A DNA stretch of 64,000 bases from Mixophyes australis (lineage: Eukaryota > Chordata > Amphibia > Anura > Limnodynastidae): assembly GCA_036250195.1 (NCBI GenBank), contig JAVHZZ010000006.1, positions 191,889,850 through 191,953,849 on the forward strand. Direction: 5' to 3'. The position numbers and the translations under genes were made by a program. A model generated the notes under the pieces. The model saw only the letters and a list, made by a program, of their open reading frames with translations, had not been told where the DNA came from and searched no databases. How positions within the stretch are numbered: position 1 is the stretch's first letter; every line of letters starts with the position of its first letter. This document shows, piece by piece, positions 21,901 to 32,744 of this stretch.

Positions 21901-24900
21901 CAGATCATTGCTATAGGATGACTGTAACATTCGCTTATTCTTGCACAGGTAGGTGTATTACACTTGTATAGAATGCAAAATACATGACGTGGTCTCAACA
22001 TGTTTGGGAACGGGTTGGGGAGGGAAAGATGTTATTTTATATGTTTTTGGCTTTTGGGGGCTTTTCACAAATATTTTTTGTTTTTACATTTTATTTATTT
22101 ATATATATATTACTTCTAAAGAATGTTTTTTTGTCTTTTTAATATTCCCAAACTGCTATAAGATCCACCTGACATTAGATCTAATCATCTTAATGGCAGA
22201 GAAACTCTGATCTAATCTATTCTATACAGGGAATTTCTGGTAATATGACCAGGATACCAGGCATTCCCTCATCACTGAATGTGAAAGTACTTTGCACTTT
22301 TCCATTCAGCACCACTGCAATCAGAGGGGCAGGAGCCGAATCACTCAGGTCCTGCCCCTTCATAGTATCAGTTGGCTGTCAGTGACAGCCCAGGTCAGGA
22401 CACATAAGAACGTGCAGCTACCATTAAAAGTTGAAGTAGAACTATATCACCTCATGTCACACAGCTGCTGTGCTCATCTATAACAACTGTGGCTGGTCAG
22501 TAAATAGTCAGTATATACTTATTTTCCACCAGAAGTCAGCAATAAACAAAGTTTTATTATTAATTGGGTGAGTAATGATTTTATTTCACACCTTGCAGTT
22601 AACAAAGTGTACACTATGCATTATTATACATTATTTTGTGTTCCACGTTGCATTCTGGGATAGCTGTCTTCTGGGAGTTGTGTTAAAAGCTAGTGTGACC
22701 TTGGCTTGACATGTTACAGCCATTAAATATCATGTGTGATCACTGGGATCCAACTTTAGAGGCTCAATGTGAAAAAGAATGGAGTGAATCCTTTTAAGTG
22801 TGATATGTATGACAATTCCATATACAATCTAATAGGTCAAAGTATAGATAGAGGTTTTCTGTCTGATCGCAGTATGCTACAGTACATCTTCCATAAACAG
22901 TGAGAAATCCTGTAACTTGTAATGTATGCATACTAGTCTCCCGTGAGAGAAAGTTCACAGCAATGTAAAAACAATGTCATTCCTACTCTTTCTTGCTCCC
23001 CCTTCCTTTATACTTGGTCCTAATTTAGCATGAGCAATTAACGTGACTTTCCCTTTGCCTGCCCTATATAGTAAGCACAGCTCCATCGGGATTTTCTTCT
23101 TCTGCATTAATGTATTCCCCTATCTAGTCACACACAGCAGTCTCTCTTGGACTGCATTAACAGGCCTTCCCTGTTGCTCTTACTCTCCCTCTAATGTTCT
23201 TATATGATGATACCAGTAAAAGTGTCCCGTCACTGTGTGAGTCCCAATGGTACAAGCTAGCTAGAGGTACCACATTTAATGCTACAGTGATTGATAGTGA
23301 AAGTTTTTTATGGAATGTGGAGGCTTGTGTAAAGATTAGCAGTGCAGTAAATAGGTTATTAGTTTAAAAAAAAAATATATGTGTTGCACAGAGCACAGCT
23401 TGCATCCCTTATCATGCAACTACCTTGTAGAGCTTACGATCCAATTGTAAATAACATAACATGATCAAGGTTAAAACTGGCTGAAAGTGGCATTAAACGC
23501 AGATGTTGAATAAATCTCAAAAGACTCCGTGAACATAACTATGCCTATATTATATTCCTACATACAGTGATCTATATACATATAACACAACTTCACTGTC
23601 TATTTGCATTTGGGCCTGTAATATATTTTATAGGAGTTTCCATGTCTGTCTCATGGGGAGGACTGACAAGCTGTAGTTGTACGGCTAATAACTTGGCTCT
23701 TATCAGAATTCACACTGCTGATTTTCCCTCATGCCTTGGGGAATAAAATAACATTGACATATCTGCTGCCTTTTATATAGCTATTTTTATGTTCGTCCTT
23801 ATAATCTCGTTTCCTCAGTATGTGTGCTGCAACTGGGGTACTTGCCTATTAGCACTAAAGTTACTTATATCTACCACTAGACTTATGAGTAAATTTGTTT
23901 GTTTCTTGAAAGTTCTGGGTAAATAATTCCCAGAATCCACCTTTCTTGTATCTCCCTCTATTTGCCTGTTCCTTTAGCAAAGTAAAGTAAGTAAATCTGG
24001 GCCTACTAACGAGACTTCAGAGTTTTAGTCCAGGGGGCCTTTCACAGTGAAAGGAAAACGCAGTATGGCGACTCCCTGTTAAGAGATCTCACAGTGGCCG
24101 GGCATATAGAAACAGCCAGCCCTGTCTGACAGAATTGGTTGACTGGGTAGATCTCGGGCATGACCTAAATCTTCCAGATTTTCCCACCATATTAATGTGT
24201 GATACATGTTCTAGCAACCACAATTGCAATAAGTTTGATCAAAACATTTATCAATTAAGAGATTTGAGGGGTTATATTATAAAAAACAATTAGACAAACT
24301 GGTCAGTTATGTGGCTGCTAAATGGATATTACTGGACTATACAGACAGTATACAGTAGATTTCACTACAAGGCCTTGAGAGAGAAAATAGCTATGACCAT
24401 GAAGACACATTATGATTAACTATCTGTCATCCATAGCCTGCGGGGGTGACTTTAAAATATAATTTTAAAATCCCTTCCCCTTCTCCTGTGTAGTACTTTG
24501 GCGAGAATCCCACTCTGTGGAACCACAAAAGTTGTTGTATTGAACAAGTTTATATTTAGCCAGGACCTCAGCTAGTTACCTTTGAACTTTGACAATCTTC
24601 TACTCTCTTTGGACTGGGAGTGATCTAACACAGCAGCTCTAAATGATATATGGCTGCCTGAAAACATAAATATTTTAAAAGTGGAAAACCCCTTGAACAT
24701 GTTACATTTAACATAATAGCTATTGATGTTTGAGTCTGAGATACCATAGTCCACTCACGTCAGCTTGCTCCCCTGAGCAATACTAATGTAGACTCTAGCA
24801 CCCAAAATGCATTTCTCTATAATTATATTTGCTAGTATCTTCAAAGTTTATAGCTTAAGAAAAGAAGTCCGATCATTTTGTTGCTAAGATACTTTCTTTC

Positions 24901-24956
24901 CCTCAAACTGCCATATAAGTGTTACTCTTGTTTTGTTATAATTCATTAATGTGTGT
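21901..24956. other. Long stretch without a recognisable gene
   Basis: Short open frames at 21953-22210, 22292-22483 and 24572-24754 are not supported. The stretch probably lies in or beside intron 2 of the minus-strand KCNH gene, but exon 3 was not found here. Confidence 0.35.
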
Positions 24957-25389
24957 AGTACAAATAACATCAACACAGAAAAACAATACAAAATTGGCTT
25001 TTATATTTCCATGTAAAGAGCCAGCTAAAAAGTTAGGTGGTGGAGCCAAGAAAAAAACCAAAAACCATCATTTGTTATGACATTTAGGATGAAACAGGAC
25101 AAAAAGCTACAATTTCAGTCAGTTATGTTGCTGTGGCATCACTGGCCTTGCTCCTGTGTATAAATCCACCAATCTATGCAGTACATGGCTCAGATAGGGA
25201 GTCTCCCAACCTACTGCAAAAGGGTGAACTTTTAAACATGATGGACATATTTCGTTATATTGGAAAATCAGCTCCCCTAGCAGGAATGAAGTATTAATTG
25301 TGGTTCATATCCGCAATGGAATATATCTCTAGTCTGTTACAAAAATCCTGTACCTATTATTCACAAAATATGGAATCCTTAGGTCCGTT
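24957..25389. repeat. Direct repeat A, left of the KCNH6 exon
   Basis: Starting at GTACAAATAACATCAACACA, this ~433-base block matches 27170-27808 in the same orientation and with only scattered substitutions, once the MITE and a ~36-base segment present in the right copy are removed. The junction GACATTTAGGATGAAAC here is the empty counterpart of the MITE-containing site in the right copy. Confidence 0.85.
25088..25297 (+). CDS. Unrecognised short open segment, copy A
   Basis: A 69-codon open segment runs from just after an in-frame TAG to TAA, with no early ATG. It has no indel relative to copy B and reads VSYVAVASLALLLCINPPIY, a strongly hydrophobic stretch like a signal peptide or membrane segment, then a charged/polar stretch ending NMMDIFRYIGKSAPLAGMKY. 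Differences from copy B are a mixture of silent and replacement changes. I recognise no family. It may be a remnant of a retroelement or of an exon, or it may simply be open by chance. It lies antisense to the KCNH6 gene. Confidence 0.25.
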   Translation, partial: DETGQKATISVSYVAVASLALLLCINPPIYAVHGSDRESPNLLQKGELLNMMDIFRYIGKSAPLAGMKY

Positions 25390-26180
25390 ATTACAATTCA
25401 TCCCAATCAGAATCTAACTCGGTAACTGCTATGCGAGGCATCCCCTCAATCAACTCCCTTCCTTCTTCACTCATGACCCTTACCCTAAGGTTCTTCCTTC
25501 TCTTCTACACCTCTTAAAATAAACCACAGCCTCATAGGAATATGCACTCAGGTGGTCTTCACAATTCAAAAACTGCCTTTTTCTCTTGTCTCAAAATAAT
25601 CATAATATATATGTTATTTATTATGCTATTATTTATATATTTGAATCATTTGATGCTCAGCAACGTCTGTGTATCTTTATTTCACTGTCATAATAAATAG
25701 ATTTTTAAAACACTTCTGTAATTTTTATGTACGTTATTCAGCTCATTAATATGCAACCGTTGACATATAGTAATATTACAGAGTATCTTTACTTGCTCTT
25801 AATGTTAATAATATTTACATAGCCCCACATTCATATCCATTCCATCTTTAACAATAGCATGCATAATTTGTAGATAACAGTAAAGGAAAGTACAGGAAAA
25901 ACTGATTCACAGACATAATTGGGTCCTGACCAAGAAATATAAGGATCCGTAGGTTAGACAAAAAGAACATTTCTTATACACATTTAAGGTAAGGTTCAAG
26001 GAACCTAGGGGACAATAGAAATGCCTGCAGGGAAATTCTGACCCACAGGATATCAGTTAATCAACATTGTTTTAAATATTGTATTTACTGAGAATGTAAG
26101 GAAGTTTCATTGACTTGTCAGAGCTTTAAATGTTTGGAAAAATTGAATAAGAATTCTTGAAACATGTATAGGTCTTTCTC
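25390..26180. other. KCNH6 intron 2 side, no feature seen
   Basis: AT-rich sequence downstream (in gene sense) of the exon's donor site. No coding block was seen. Confidence 0.5.
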
Positions 26181-26182
26181 AC
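26177..26182 (-). promoter_or_regulatory. Splice donor of the KCNH6 PAS exon
   Basis: In gene sense the exon ends AAGGAGG and is followed by GTGAGA, a good match to the GTRAGT donor consensus. Confidence 0.9.
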
Positions 26183-26413
26183 CCTCCTTCCTGTAGTAGA
26201 GGATCTCCAACTTGCGCTCTTCAGCTCCTAGTAGGGCCTGAGTGAGCTGAGTAATGCTGTTATGTGTGGTTTCTGGACCCGTCAGAAAATCACAGGTACA
26301 AGGTCTCTGCATGACCTCCACCCTGGAGTAGCCAAACATGTCACAGAAGCCATCGTTACAGTAGATTATAGCACAGTTGTCCATCTGGGCATTGGCAATC
26401 AGAAACTTGCGAC
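26183..26413 (-). CDS. KCNH6: ERG-type potassium channel, PAS-domain exon (exon 2 equivalent)
   Basis: This is an internal exon of a voltage-gated ERG (Kv11) potassium channel of the plasma membrane. The acceptor is a pyrimidine-rich tract ending TTTCTATGCAG (AG at 26415-26414) and the donor is G|GTGAGA (GT at 26182-26181). The exon is 231 bases, phase 1 at both ends, the same length and phase I recall for KCNH2 exon 2. It encodes the N-terminal PAS core: [40 protein letters not shown] and [19 protein letters not shown]. This domain contacts the cyclic-nucleotide-binding-homology domain and slows deactivation. FLIANAQ, CDFLTGP and ILYYRK favour KCNH6 over KCNH2 (FIIANAR, CDFLHGP, IAFYRK) or KCNH7. 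Apart from intron edges the exon is intact. Open sequence beyond 26182 toward 26118 is intron readthrough. Confidence 0.95.
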
Positions 26414-26430
26414 CTGCATAGAAAGAGGGA
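26414..26430 (-). promoter_or_regulatory. Splice acceptor of the KCNH6 PAS exon
   Basis: In gene sense the intron ends in a pyrimidine-rich tract with CTCTTTCTATGCAG. The AG occupies 26415-26414. Confidence 0.9.
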
Positions 26431-26594
26431 GAGTTAAAACATGTTCTTTACGTGTGTAAAGGAAGCTACAATTCTTGTGGTGCAGAAAGGAGGAAAAGGG
26501 AAAGAAGTTGTACTTGTGGAATTGACTACACGTTTAAGCCCTTACCATAAAAATAGCCACAAAAGTGGACTCAGCCTTTAAGAAGTTAAATGAA

Positions 26595-26868
26595 AGATGC
26601 AGATAATTGTTGGTATGTATGAATACACATGTGAGCTGGTCATTGCTTGTATCATATGTATGAAGGTAAATAGAAGATGGTCATTGGCTGCATGCATGAA
26701 AGCTAATAACACATGATGACTGATTGTATGTATGAAGGCAAATGGGTGATTGTCATTTGCTGTATACAGGAAGGAAGATATGAGCATTGGTTGTACGCTT
26801 GGAGGTTGAATGGGAATTGGTCTTTGTTGTATGTATAAAGGTGGGTTGGAAAACGGTCATTGGCAACT
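26595..26868. repeat. Degenerate ~45-bp minisatellite beside the KCNH6 exon
   Basis: About six loose copies of a unit containing TTGTATGTATGAAGGTAAAT and GATGGTCATTGGCTG recur between 26595 and 26868. They lie in intron 1, about 180 bases upstream (in gene sense) of the exon. Unit length is irregular and copies differ at many positions. Confidence 0.65.
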
Positions 26869-26869
26869 T

Positions 26870-27169
26870 CTGTAGCAGAAAAAGGTAACAGCATATCATA
26901 TGGATGACCCATACTGCCTATTTTGTTATATCCACAATGGTTAGTGAAGGCTGACATAGTCAGATTAAAGTGGAGGCATAGGGTGCACGTGTCACGGGCC
27001 TCCCTCTCTCAGAGGGCCCTCATGGGCAGGATCGCCTGTTAGTAGGTGATCCACTACACCAGCATGATTGGGTCTACATGTGACACGCTGTATGCCCCCA
27101 TAAAGAGCAGTGAATGCCTGCACAGGCTCAGCGTGCTGACACTGGACGATCTGAGCGCAGGGAAGAAGC
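26870..27169. other. KCNH6 intron 1 segment, no feature seen
   Basis: Somewhat GC-richer near 26985-27165 (GGGCCTCCCTCTCTCAGAGG). Two minus-strand open frames are unsupported. No exon 1 sequence was recognised. Confidence 0.4.
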
Positions 27170-27298
27170 GTACAAATAACATCAACACATAAAAACAATA
27201 CAAAATTGGCTTTTAGATTTCCATGCAAAGAGCCAGCTAAAAAGATAGGTGGTAGAGCCAAGAAAAAAAACAAAGACCATCAGTTGTCATGACATTTA

Positions 27299-27473
27299 GG
27301 GCTAGATTTACTAAGCTGCAGGTTTGAAAAAGTGGGGATGTTGCCTATAGCAACCAATCAGATTCTAGCTTTCATTTATTTAGTACCTTCTACAAAATGA
27401 CAGCTAGAATCTGATTAGTTGCTATAGCCAACATCCCCACTTTTTCAAACCCGCAGCTTAGTAAATCTAGCCC
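27299..27473. mobile_element. Harbinger-like 175-bp palindromic MITE with TTA duplication
   Basis: The element starts GGGCTAGATTTACTAAGCTG and ends CAGCTTAGTAAATCTAGCCC, and most of its length folds back on itself. TTA flanks it at 27296-27298 and 27474-27476. A 3-bp TTA duplication is characteristic of PIF/Harbinger elements. Copy A of the local duplication shows the unoccupied site. A second full 175-bp copy lies at 38099. Confidence 0.9.
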
Positions 27474-27482
27474 TTAGGGTGA

Positions 27483-27719
27483 ATGTCCTCTTTACAAATC
27501 CTAATGAGATCTGAAACAGGACAAAAAGCTGCAATTTCAGTCAGTTATGTTGCTGTGGCATCACTGGCCTTGCTGCTGTGTATAAATCCACCAATCCATG
27601 CAGTACATGGCTTAGATAGGGAGGCTTCAAACCTGCTGCAAAAGGGTGAACTTTTAAACATGATGGACATATTTCGCTATATTGGAAAATCAGCTCTCCT
27701 AGCAGAAATGAAGTATTGA
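27483..27719 (+). CDS. Unrecognised short ORF, copy B
   Basis: A 78-codon ORF with ATG (27483) and TGA. It reads SSLQILMRSETGQKAAISVS, then VAVASLALLLCINPPIHAVH (hydrophobic), then a polar tail ending NMMDIFRYIGKSALLAEMKY. From codon 10 or so it aligns with copy A without an indel. Its ATG lies in the segment unique to this copy, just after the MITE, so the start may be fortuitous. The hydrophobic N-terminal half resembles a signal peptide followed by a short secreted tail, but I recognise no family. No promoter or splice sites were identified. Confidence 0.3.
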   Translation: MSSLQILMRSETGQKAAISVSYVAVASLALLLCINPPIHAVHGLDREASNLLQKGELLNMMDIFRYIGKSALLAEMKY

Positions 27720-27808
27720 TTGTGGTTCATTTCCTCAATGGAATATATCTCTAGTCTGTTAGAAAACCCTGTACCTATTTTTCACAAAATATAGAATCCT
27801 TAGGTCTG

Positions 27809-28147
27809 TCAGTCATCACTATCAGTCGGCACTGACACCTGCCCTGTAGCTGGTGCAGTTGATACGGCTGAAACCAATCATATTTACGAGAAACCCAGGA
27901 CTTCAATCGGCCGCATCTGCGTTGAAACGCCCTCGGCGCGCCATTACTGTACACTGCCTTCATTCGTCCACCTCTCCCCATCCAGGCTCCGCCCTTCAAG
28001 TCTTAGGCAGTGGTAAGTGCCATAGTGTTATTCGTCCGGACATGAATTGCATGCAATTGCATTCATTGGTGTAAGATCAGTTTTTGAGCATGCATAGAGC
28101 ACAATACTCTACGCAAATGGTCGTACATTTAAACATGAATCGGGCCA
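27809..28147. repeat. Interspersed repeat related to 51473-51999
   Basis: The blocks GACATGAATTGCATGCAATT and TCTTAGGCAGT recur in the same order at 51473-51999, and the end TGAATCGGGCC mirrors the GGGCCTGATTCA start of that copy. This suggests a non-autonomous element with GGGCC(T)GATTCA ends. Boundaries are approximate. Confidence 0.5.
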
Positions 28148-30119
28148 ATATGTACAAGTATTACCTGTCTAGCTATGTTGTCTGATGCACATATTGGTAT
28201 ATCCATTACTGTTAGTAATTCTCATGTTAGCTTTTGCTGTTCCACTCATTTGTTTATTTTCCCCTACATATTATTAATGTCTTACTAAGTGTCTGAAATG
28301 CACCTAGCTGCCATACATGCTAAATTAAGATCTCAATACCAACATCTGTTTGGCCTATTCTAATCCCATTCACAATGTATTTGGTTTTATTTGCCAAATT
28401 GAGCCTGCTGTGTGACACATTATATGTTTGGGAACTTGCTATCGCTCCCCTGTATGTCAGAATGTTTGTACTCATTGCGACACTATTATACATGCTCAAT
28501 ATTCCTTTTATTTGTAAGACATCTGATCAGCCATCAACATTTTTGGAAGATCGTTAAGGGAATTGTAGTTTAACAACAAAGAGGAACAGGGTAACAGCGC
28601 CTAAGCTGCTTGTAGACAGCTTCATTCACACTTTCTCAGATTCAGCTTATTTTACAGGGACTATGTGCTCAGGAGCATATAATATTTCAATACATCCAAT
28701 GTATCTGCCTGCTGCTCCCCATAAATGGCATGAATAGGTACTTTCCCATTATTAATATACAATACAATATATTGCTCATTAAGACTTCCACTGTTTTCAC
28801 TTAGCGTGGGAGGCCGGAATGTGGTCTAAGGGATAACATCACCTGACTCAGTGACAGATGTACTTTCCAATGGGATCATCTTATACTCATCTAGGTTTTT
28901 TTCACCCTATGCAAGTCTAGGCAGCTTTAGTTGAAATATTGAGCAGCGAGTTTTTGTCACAGTTTGTGAATGAAAATCTATCTCGTTTGATAGTAAATTA
29001 ACTTGAACAATATTTTTATGTAAAAAGCTAATTCTGTTTTTTTCTATTATGAATCATATTCTTTGCAATATATTTAACAGTTCTACAGTATCATATGAAA
29101 GTGTTGCTCTTGCTAAATGCTCCTTATAGACAGTACCTGTGACTATAAAACAGACTGTCCCTAACTAAAATTTAAACAAGTAACACATTTACAGATTGAT
29201 GAATAACTTCTAAATAATGCATCGTCTAGGAAGAAACCTGGTATTAGTCAGAGGGAAAGTTCTTTTTTAATTAAGGCGTTGTGATTAATTCGCTTCTTTC
29301 ACCTTTTAATATTATTCTTAATATTCCTTCTTTGAAAGTTATTTTGCCTGATTTTATTATGTTAATCTGCCTGACTCCATGCATTAGTTCCCAGGAAAAA
29401 CTATGTAATGTAACTAGGAAGCCAAAATGAAATATGTTTATTAAATACAATATTTATCATTCTCATTTAGTCAACAACTGGTGGATTCAGTTTTTAAAAT
29501 ATAGTTTAATTTGTATCTTCTAAATAATGAATATATGCCACAGGCACAGAATGGTAATTAATCTTGCACTGCAAGCTAATTAAGACATGACATCATGAGA
29601 CAATATGGTGTTTCAGGAGACAAAGATATAGTATAGTATACACTGCTAGAATGTGTTCTTAGGGAAAGTGCTGTATGATTTATATGATAGATTCCCTTTA
29701 AGTTCAATAACAATTTGCAGAACACAAATGCCCTCTAAGCATTTGGATCTACATAGATGTTATAATCTATATTATAAAATGTATCAGCTCTTGGACAAGT
29801 GAGTTACAGCCAATCAGGTTGCTTCTTGGGGGACAATAAGTTATGTATATTGCTGCTACTGAGAGATGTGGACACTCTCCCTTTTTTTAGCTGTTCAATC
29901 CCAACATTTATCACAACATATCTACGTTTATGCTTACAGTTCTAAGTCATTTTTGTTAACTTATTATAACAGAATGTGGGGTATGGCTTAGTGGCTAGCG
30001 TACACCTGAAAAGTGACTTGAAGATAGAATAAGTGGCCTGTTCTATTTCTGTCAGTGCTTTCCAAAATTTATATTTATTTTGTTTATAATGTAAGAACAC
30101 AGCAGGCCTATTACTCATG
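28148..30119. other. No gene seen
   Basis: AT-rich non-coding sequence. An open frame at 28375-28557 is unsupported. Confidence 0.35.
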
Positions 30120-30159
30120 TGTGATAATACTAAATATGTGGAAAAATCTTAAAAAATGC

Positions 30160-30221
<62 letters not shown>

Positions 30222-30224
<3 letters not shown>

Positions 30225-30745
30225 TATTAATTATTATTATTAATTTTTATTTATAGGGCGCCACAAGGTGTCCGTAGTGCCGTACAGGGACAAACGAATT
30301 ACAATACAAGGTGAGACAGCACAGTACAGTAAACATTAAGCACAGTAACTCAGTAAGCTCAATGCACAGCTAGAGAGGGTGGGGGAAGGGGGAGGGAGGA
30401 TCGGCAAACGACGGGGCCCAAGAAGGAGGGCGCGGAAGACAGGGAGATCCCCAGAGGGGGGAGGAGGGAGCGAGAGGGGACGGGGGTGGAGGACCCTCGA
30501 GGAGGAGGGCTAAGTAGCTGGAGAGCAAGTTAGAAGTGGTGGAAAAAGGAGGAGAGATGGCCCTGCTCAGAGGGTGGTACAATCTAAGGGGAGAGGTGGA
30601 CAGACAGAGAAATGCAGGGGAGAGAGGGAGAGTAGGGGGACGGAGGCAGGGAAGGGGAAAGAAGGGGGAGAGGCAGAAGATAAGGTAGGAAGTTAAGTGG
30701 GAGACTGGAAGGCTTTAAGAAAAAGGTGGGTTTTTAAAGCCTGTT
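30222..30745 (-). mobile_element. LINE 3' end with (AAT)n tail
   Basis: Minus-strand translation near the right edge gives [15 protein letters not shown], the C-terminal signature of CR1/L2-like proteins (FKKALKTHLF..AF). The rest is a purine-rich 3' UTR running to GTACGGCACTACGGACACCT and an AATAATTATTATT-type tail at 30222-30240. It is non-functional and 5'-truncated. Confidence 0.7.

Positions 30746-30747
<2 letters not shown>

Positions 30748-30795
<48 letters not shown>
30748..30795. repeat. (AT)n microsatellite
   Basis: An alternating AT run of about 46 bases, followed by ACACACATAG. Confidence 0.95.
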
Positions 30796-30803
<8 letters not shown>

Positions 30804-30836
30804 GTTATATGTATATATAAACATAGTTATACGCAT

Positions 30837-30882
<46 letters not shown>

Positions 30883-31070
30883 ATAATGCACTTTTCTAAG
30901 ATTTTTCCACATAAAATGGTGAGTGTCATTATTGCTCAGTTTCTTCTTCTACGATTCGCAGTGGTCCATAGAGAAGAACATAAGCTATATGCCAATCTCC
31001 TCCTCCTGACAACCTTAGTATATCTTCAGGTGACACACTTTGCCATCATCAAATTTAATTAATTCATCAT

Positions 31071-31074
<4 letters not shown>

Positions 31075-31111
<37 letters not shown>
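31075..31111. repeat. (AT)n microsatellite at the start of a pLTR
   Basis: An alternating TA run of about 36 bases directly before the ribozyme-bearing segment. Confidence 0.95.
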
Positions 31112-31113
<2 letters not shown>

Positions 31114-31635
31114 ATATTTCTTACCTCCCGATGAAGTCCAGCTGCATATGGACTAAACGCGTTGAGGACCGAGGATATATTTCATAATTGGATATCGTGG
31201 TACGACCTGAATAGGATTGTTGTGGAGATTCACTAAGAACTGTGTATTTTATACACCACAAATCTGAACACTTCCTAGATACCCAAAGATACCTTTATAT
31301 GTATTCTACATGTGGTTTTATGTTTCAGCTGTCTATTATGGACCGCCCTCTATGAAGAGTGTTTTCATTGAAGATACACAATACTGTTGAAGATATCATC
31401 ATCTGCGTGAATATATTTTATGATTTTATATCTGGTACGCAGAACTATCACTCTCAGTGGTGTTTGTACTTGGGATTTAGGACAGTGTTGCACATGAGTG
31501 TCTATTCTAATCATTACACTGGTTCTGCTTTTGATTTCTGTCTAAAACATATTATGTCTCCAGTGTGAGCTTACTCTACCACACTGTTTACATTCTTTCT
31601 ATTGTAATGCGGTAATACACTATGTGGCGCCCCTG
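31112..31635 (+). mobile_element. Probable Penelope-like terminal region (pLTR), solo
   Basis: A ~520-base non-coding segment between two AT microsatellites starts with a hammerhead-like motif and ends in TGTGGCGCCCCTG. The block TCTGGTACGCAGAA is shared with the minus-strand segment around 10460. No RT sequence adjoins it, so it looks like an isolated terminal region. Confidence 0.5.
31124..31167 (+). ncRNA. Hammerhead ribozyme-like motif H3 (core-mutated)
   Basis: Stem I CCTC (31124-31127) pairs with GAGG (31164-31167). CCGATGA stands where CTGATGA is expected. Stem II AGTCCA/TGGACT is a perfect six-base pair with loop GCTGCATA. The GAAAC position reads TAAAC, and ACGCGTT follows. Stems are preserved but two core positions differ, so activity is doubtful. 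Confidence 0.6.
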
Positions 31636-31646
31636 TCCTTTTTTTG

Positions 31647-31967
<321 letters not shown>

Positions 31968-32110
31968 TCATATAATGATGTGTCCTTGATGCTGGGATGC
32001 AGGCTTAAAGTTTTGATCAAAATATGAACTAATACCTCATTTTTCATTTTGGTAGATACACACAGATATGTAGTGTAAAGGATAAATACTGACAACTATC
32101 TTTTTGTTTT

Positions 32111-32116
<6 letters not shown>

Positions 32117-32152
<36 letters not shown>

Positions 32153-32343
32153 CGCCACACAAACATGCACACACTAGGGTCCATTGTTTTTTGGACTGTC
32201 AGAGGAAATTGGGGCACCAGAGGATCCCACTCAAGCACAGTAAGAACATAAAAGCTTCACAAGAATATGCCCCTTGTCATAATGGAACCTATGGCCCCAG
32301 CGCTGTGAGGCAGCAATGCTATCCACTGTGCCGCCCTGCTGGG
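32117..32343 (-). mobile_element. (TA)n plus SINE-like fragment
   Basis: A TA run (about 32117-32146) precedes ATAGCGCCACACAAACATGC. In minus sense the right end reads GGCGGCACAGTGGATAGC and CTGCCTCACAGCGCTGGGGC, a tRNA-like SINE head with an A-box-like GTGGATAGC. The middle is diverged from the other SINE copies, so this may be a separate subfamily. Confidence 0.55.
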
Positions 32344-32744
32344 CCAATGTGTGCCTGTGTTGCACTGCTAAAATGCATGATAAGTAAGAGCACCGAAGGG
32401 TTTTTTTCTTCCTGTTTTGAACATATTATGCCTCAGGTTTATACAACTACATTTTTTTTTAATCTGGATTGTACTAATCCCTAACATTATATGTATTATA
32501 TATTTATGTGCAGTAACTAGAGAATATATTATATCTGGTTGAGCTTATCTAGGATATATAGTATCTTGCCTGCTTATGAAACAGGAAATGTAGTGTTGGT
32601 TTTTGTCTCCTACAATTCTTCCCATAGTACCATACAAGTAGCTTGTGGGAAGGATTCTGCTCTATGTCATCATACCTCCCACCAGTCCTACACTTAGATT
32701 TTCCACTGTAAAAATAGGACACAGCAAGCACTATGGTTAGGGGG

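Larger units (their letters stand above)
27170..27808. repeat. Direct repeat B, right of the KCNH6 exon
   Basis: The same block as 24957-25389, in the same orientation, beginning GTACAAATAACATCAACACA. It contains the 175-bp MITE at 27299-27473 and an extra segment (GGGTGAATGTCCTCTTTACA and on to AGATCT) absent from copy A. The two copies bracket the PAS exon. Confidence 0.85.
30120..30930. repeat. Inverted repeat interrupted by a LINE tail and AT microsatellites
   Basis: The left block TATGTGGAAAAATCTTAAAAAATGC (about 30137-30161; only the first part is distinctive) is the reverse complement of the block at about 30886-30915, and both face AT microsatellites (30168-30211 and 30840-30879). 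A LINE 3' end and a third AT run sit between them. This is consistent with a hairpin element whose AT-rich centre received a LINE insertion. Confidence 0.55.

Noticed and set aside
26118..26182. Extension of the KCNH6 frame beyond the donor
   Set aside because: The residues after RKEG leave the conserved domain and the GTGAGA donor sits at the expected family position, so this is intron readthrough.
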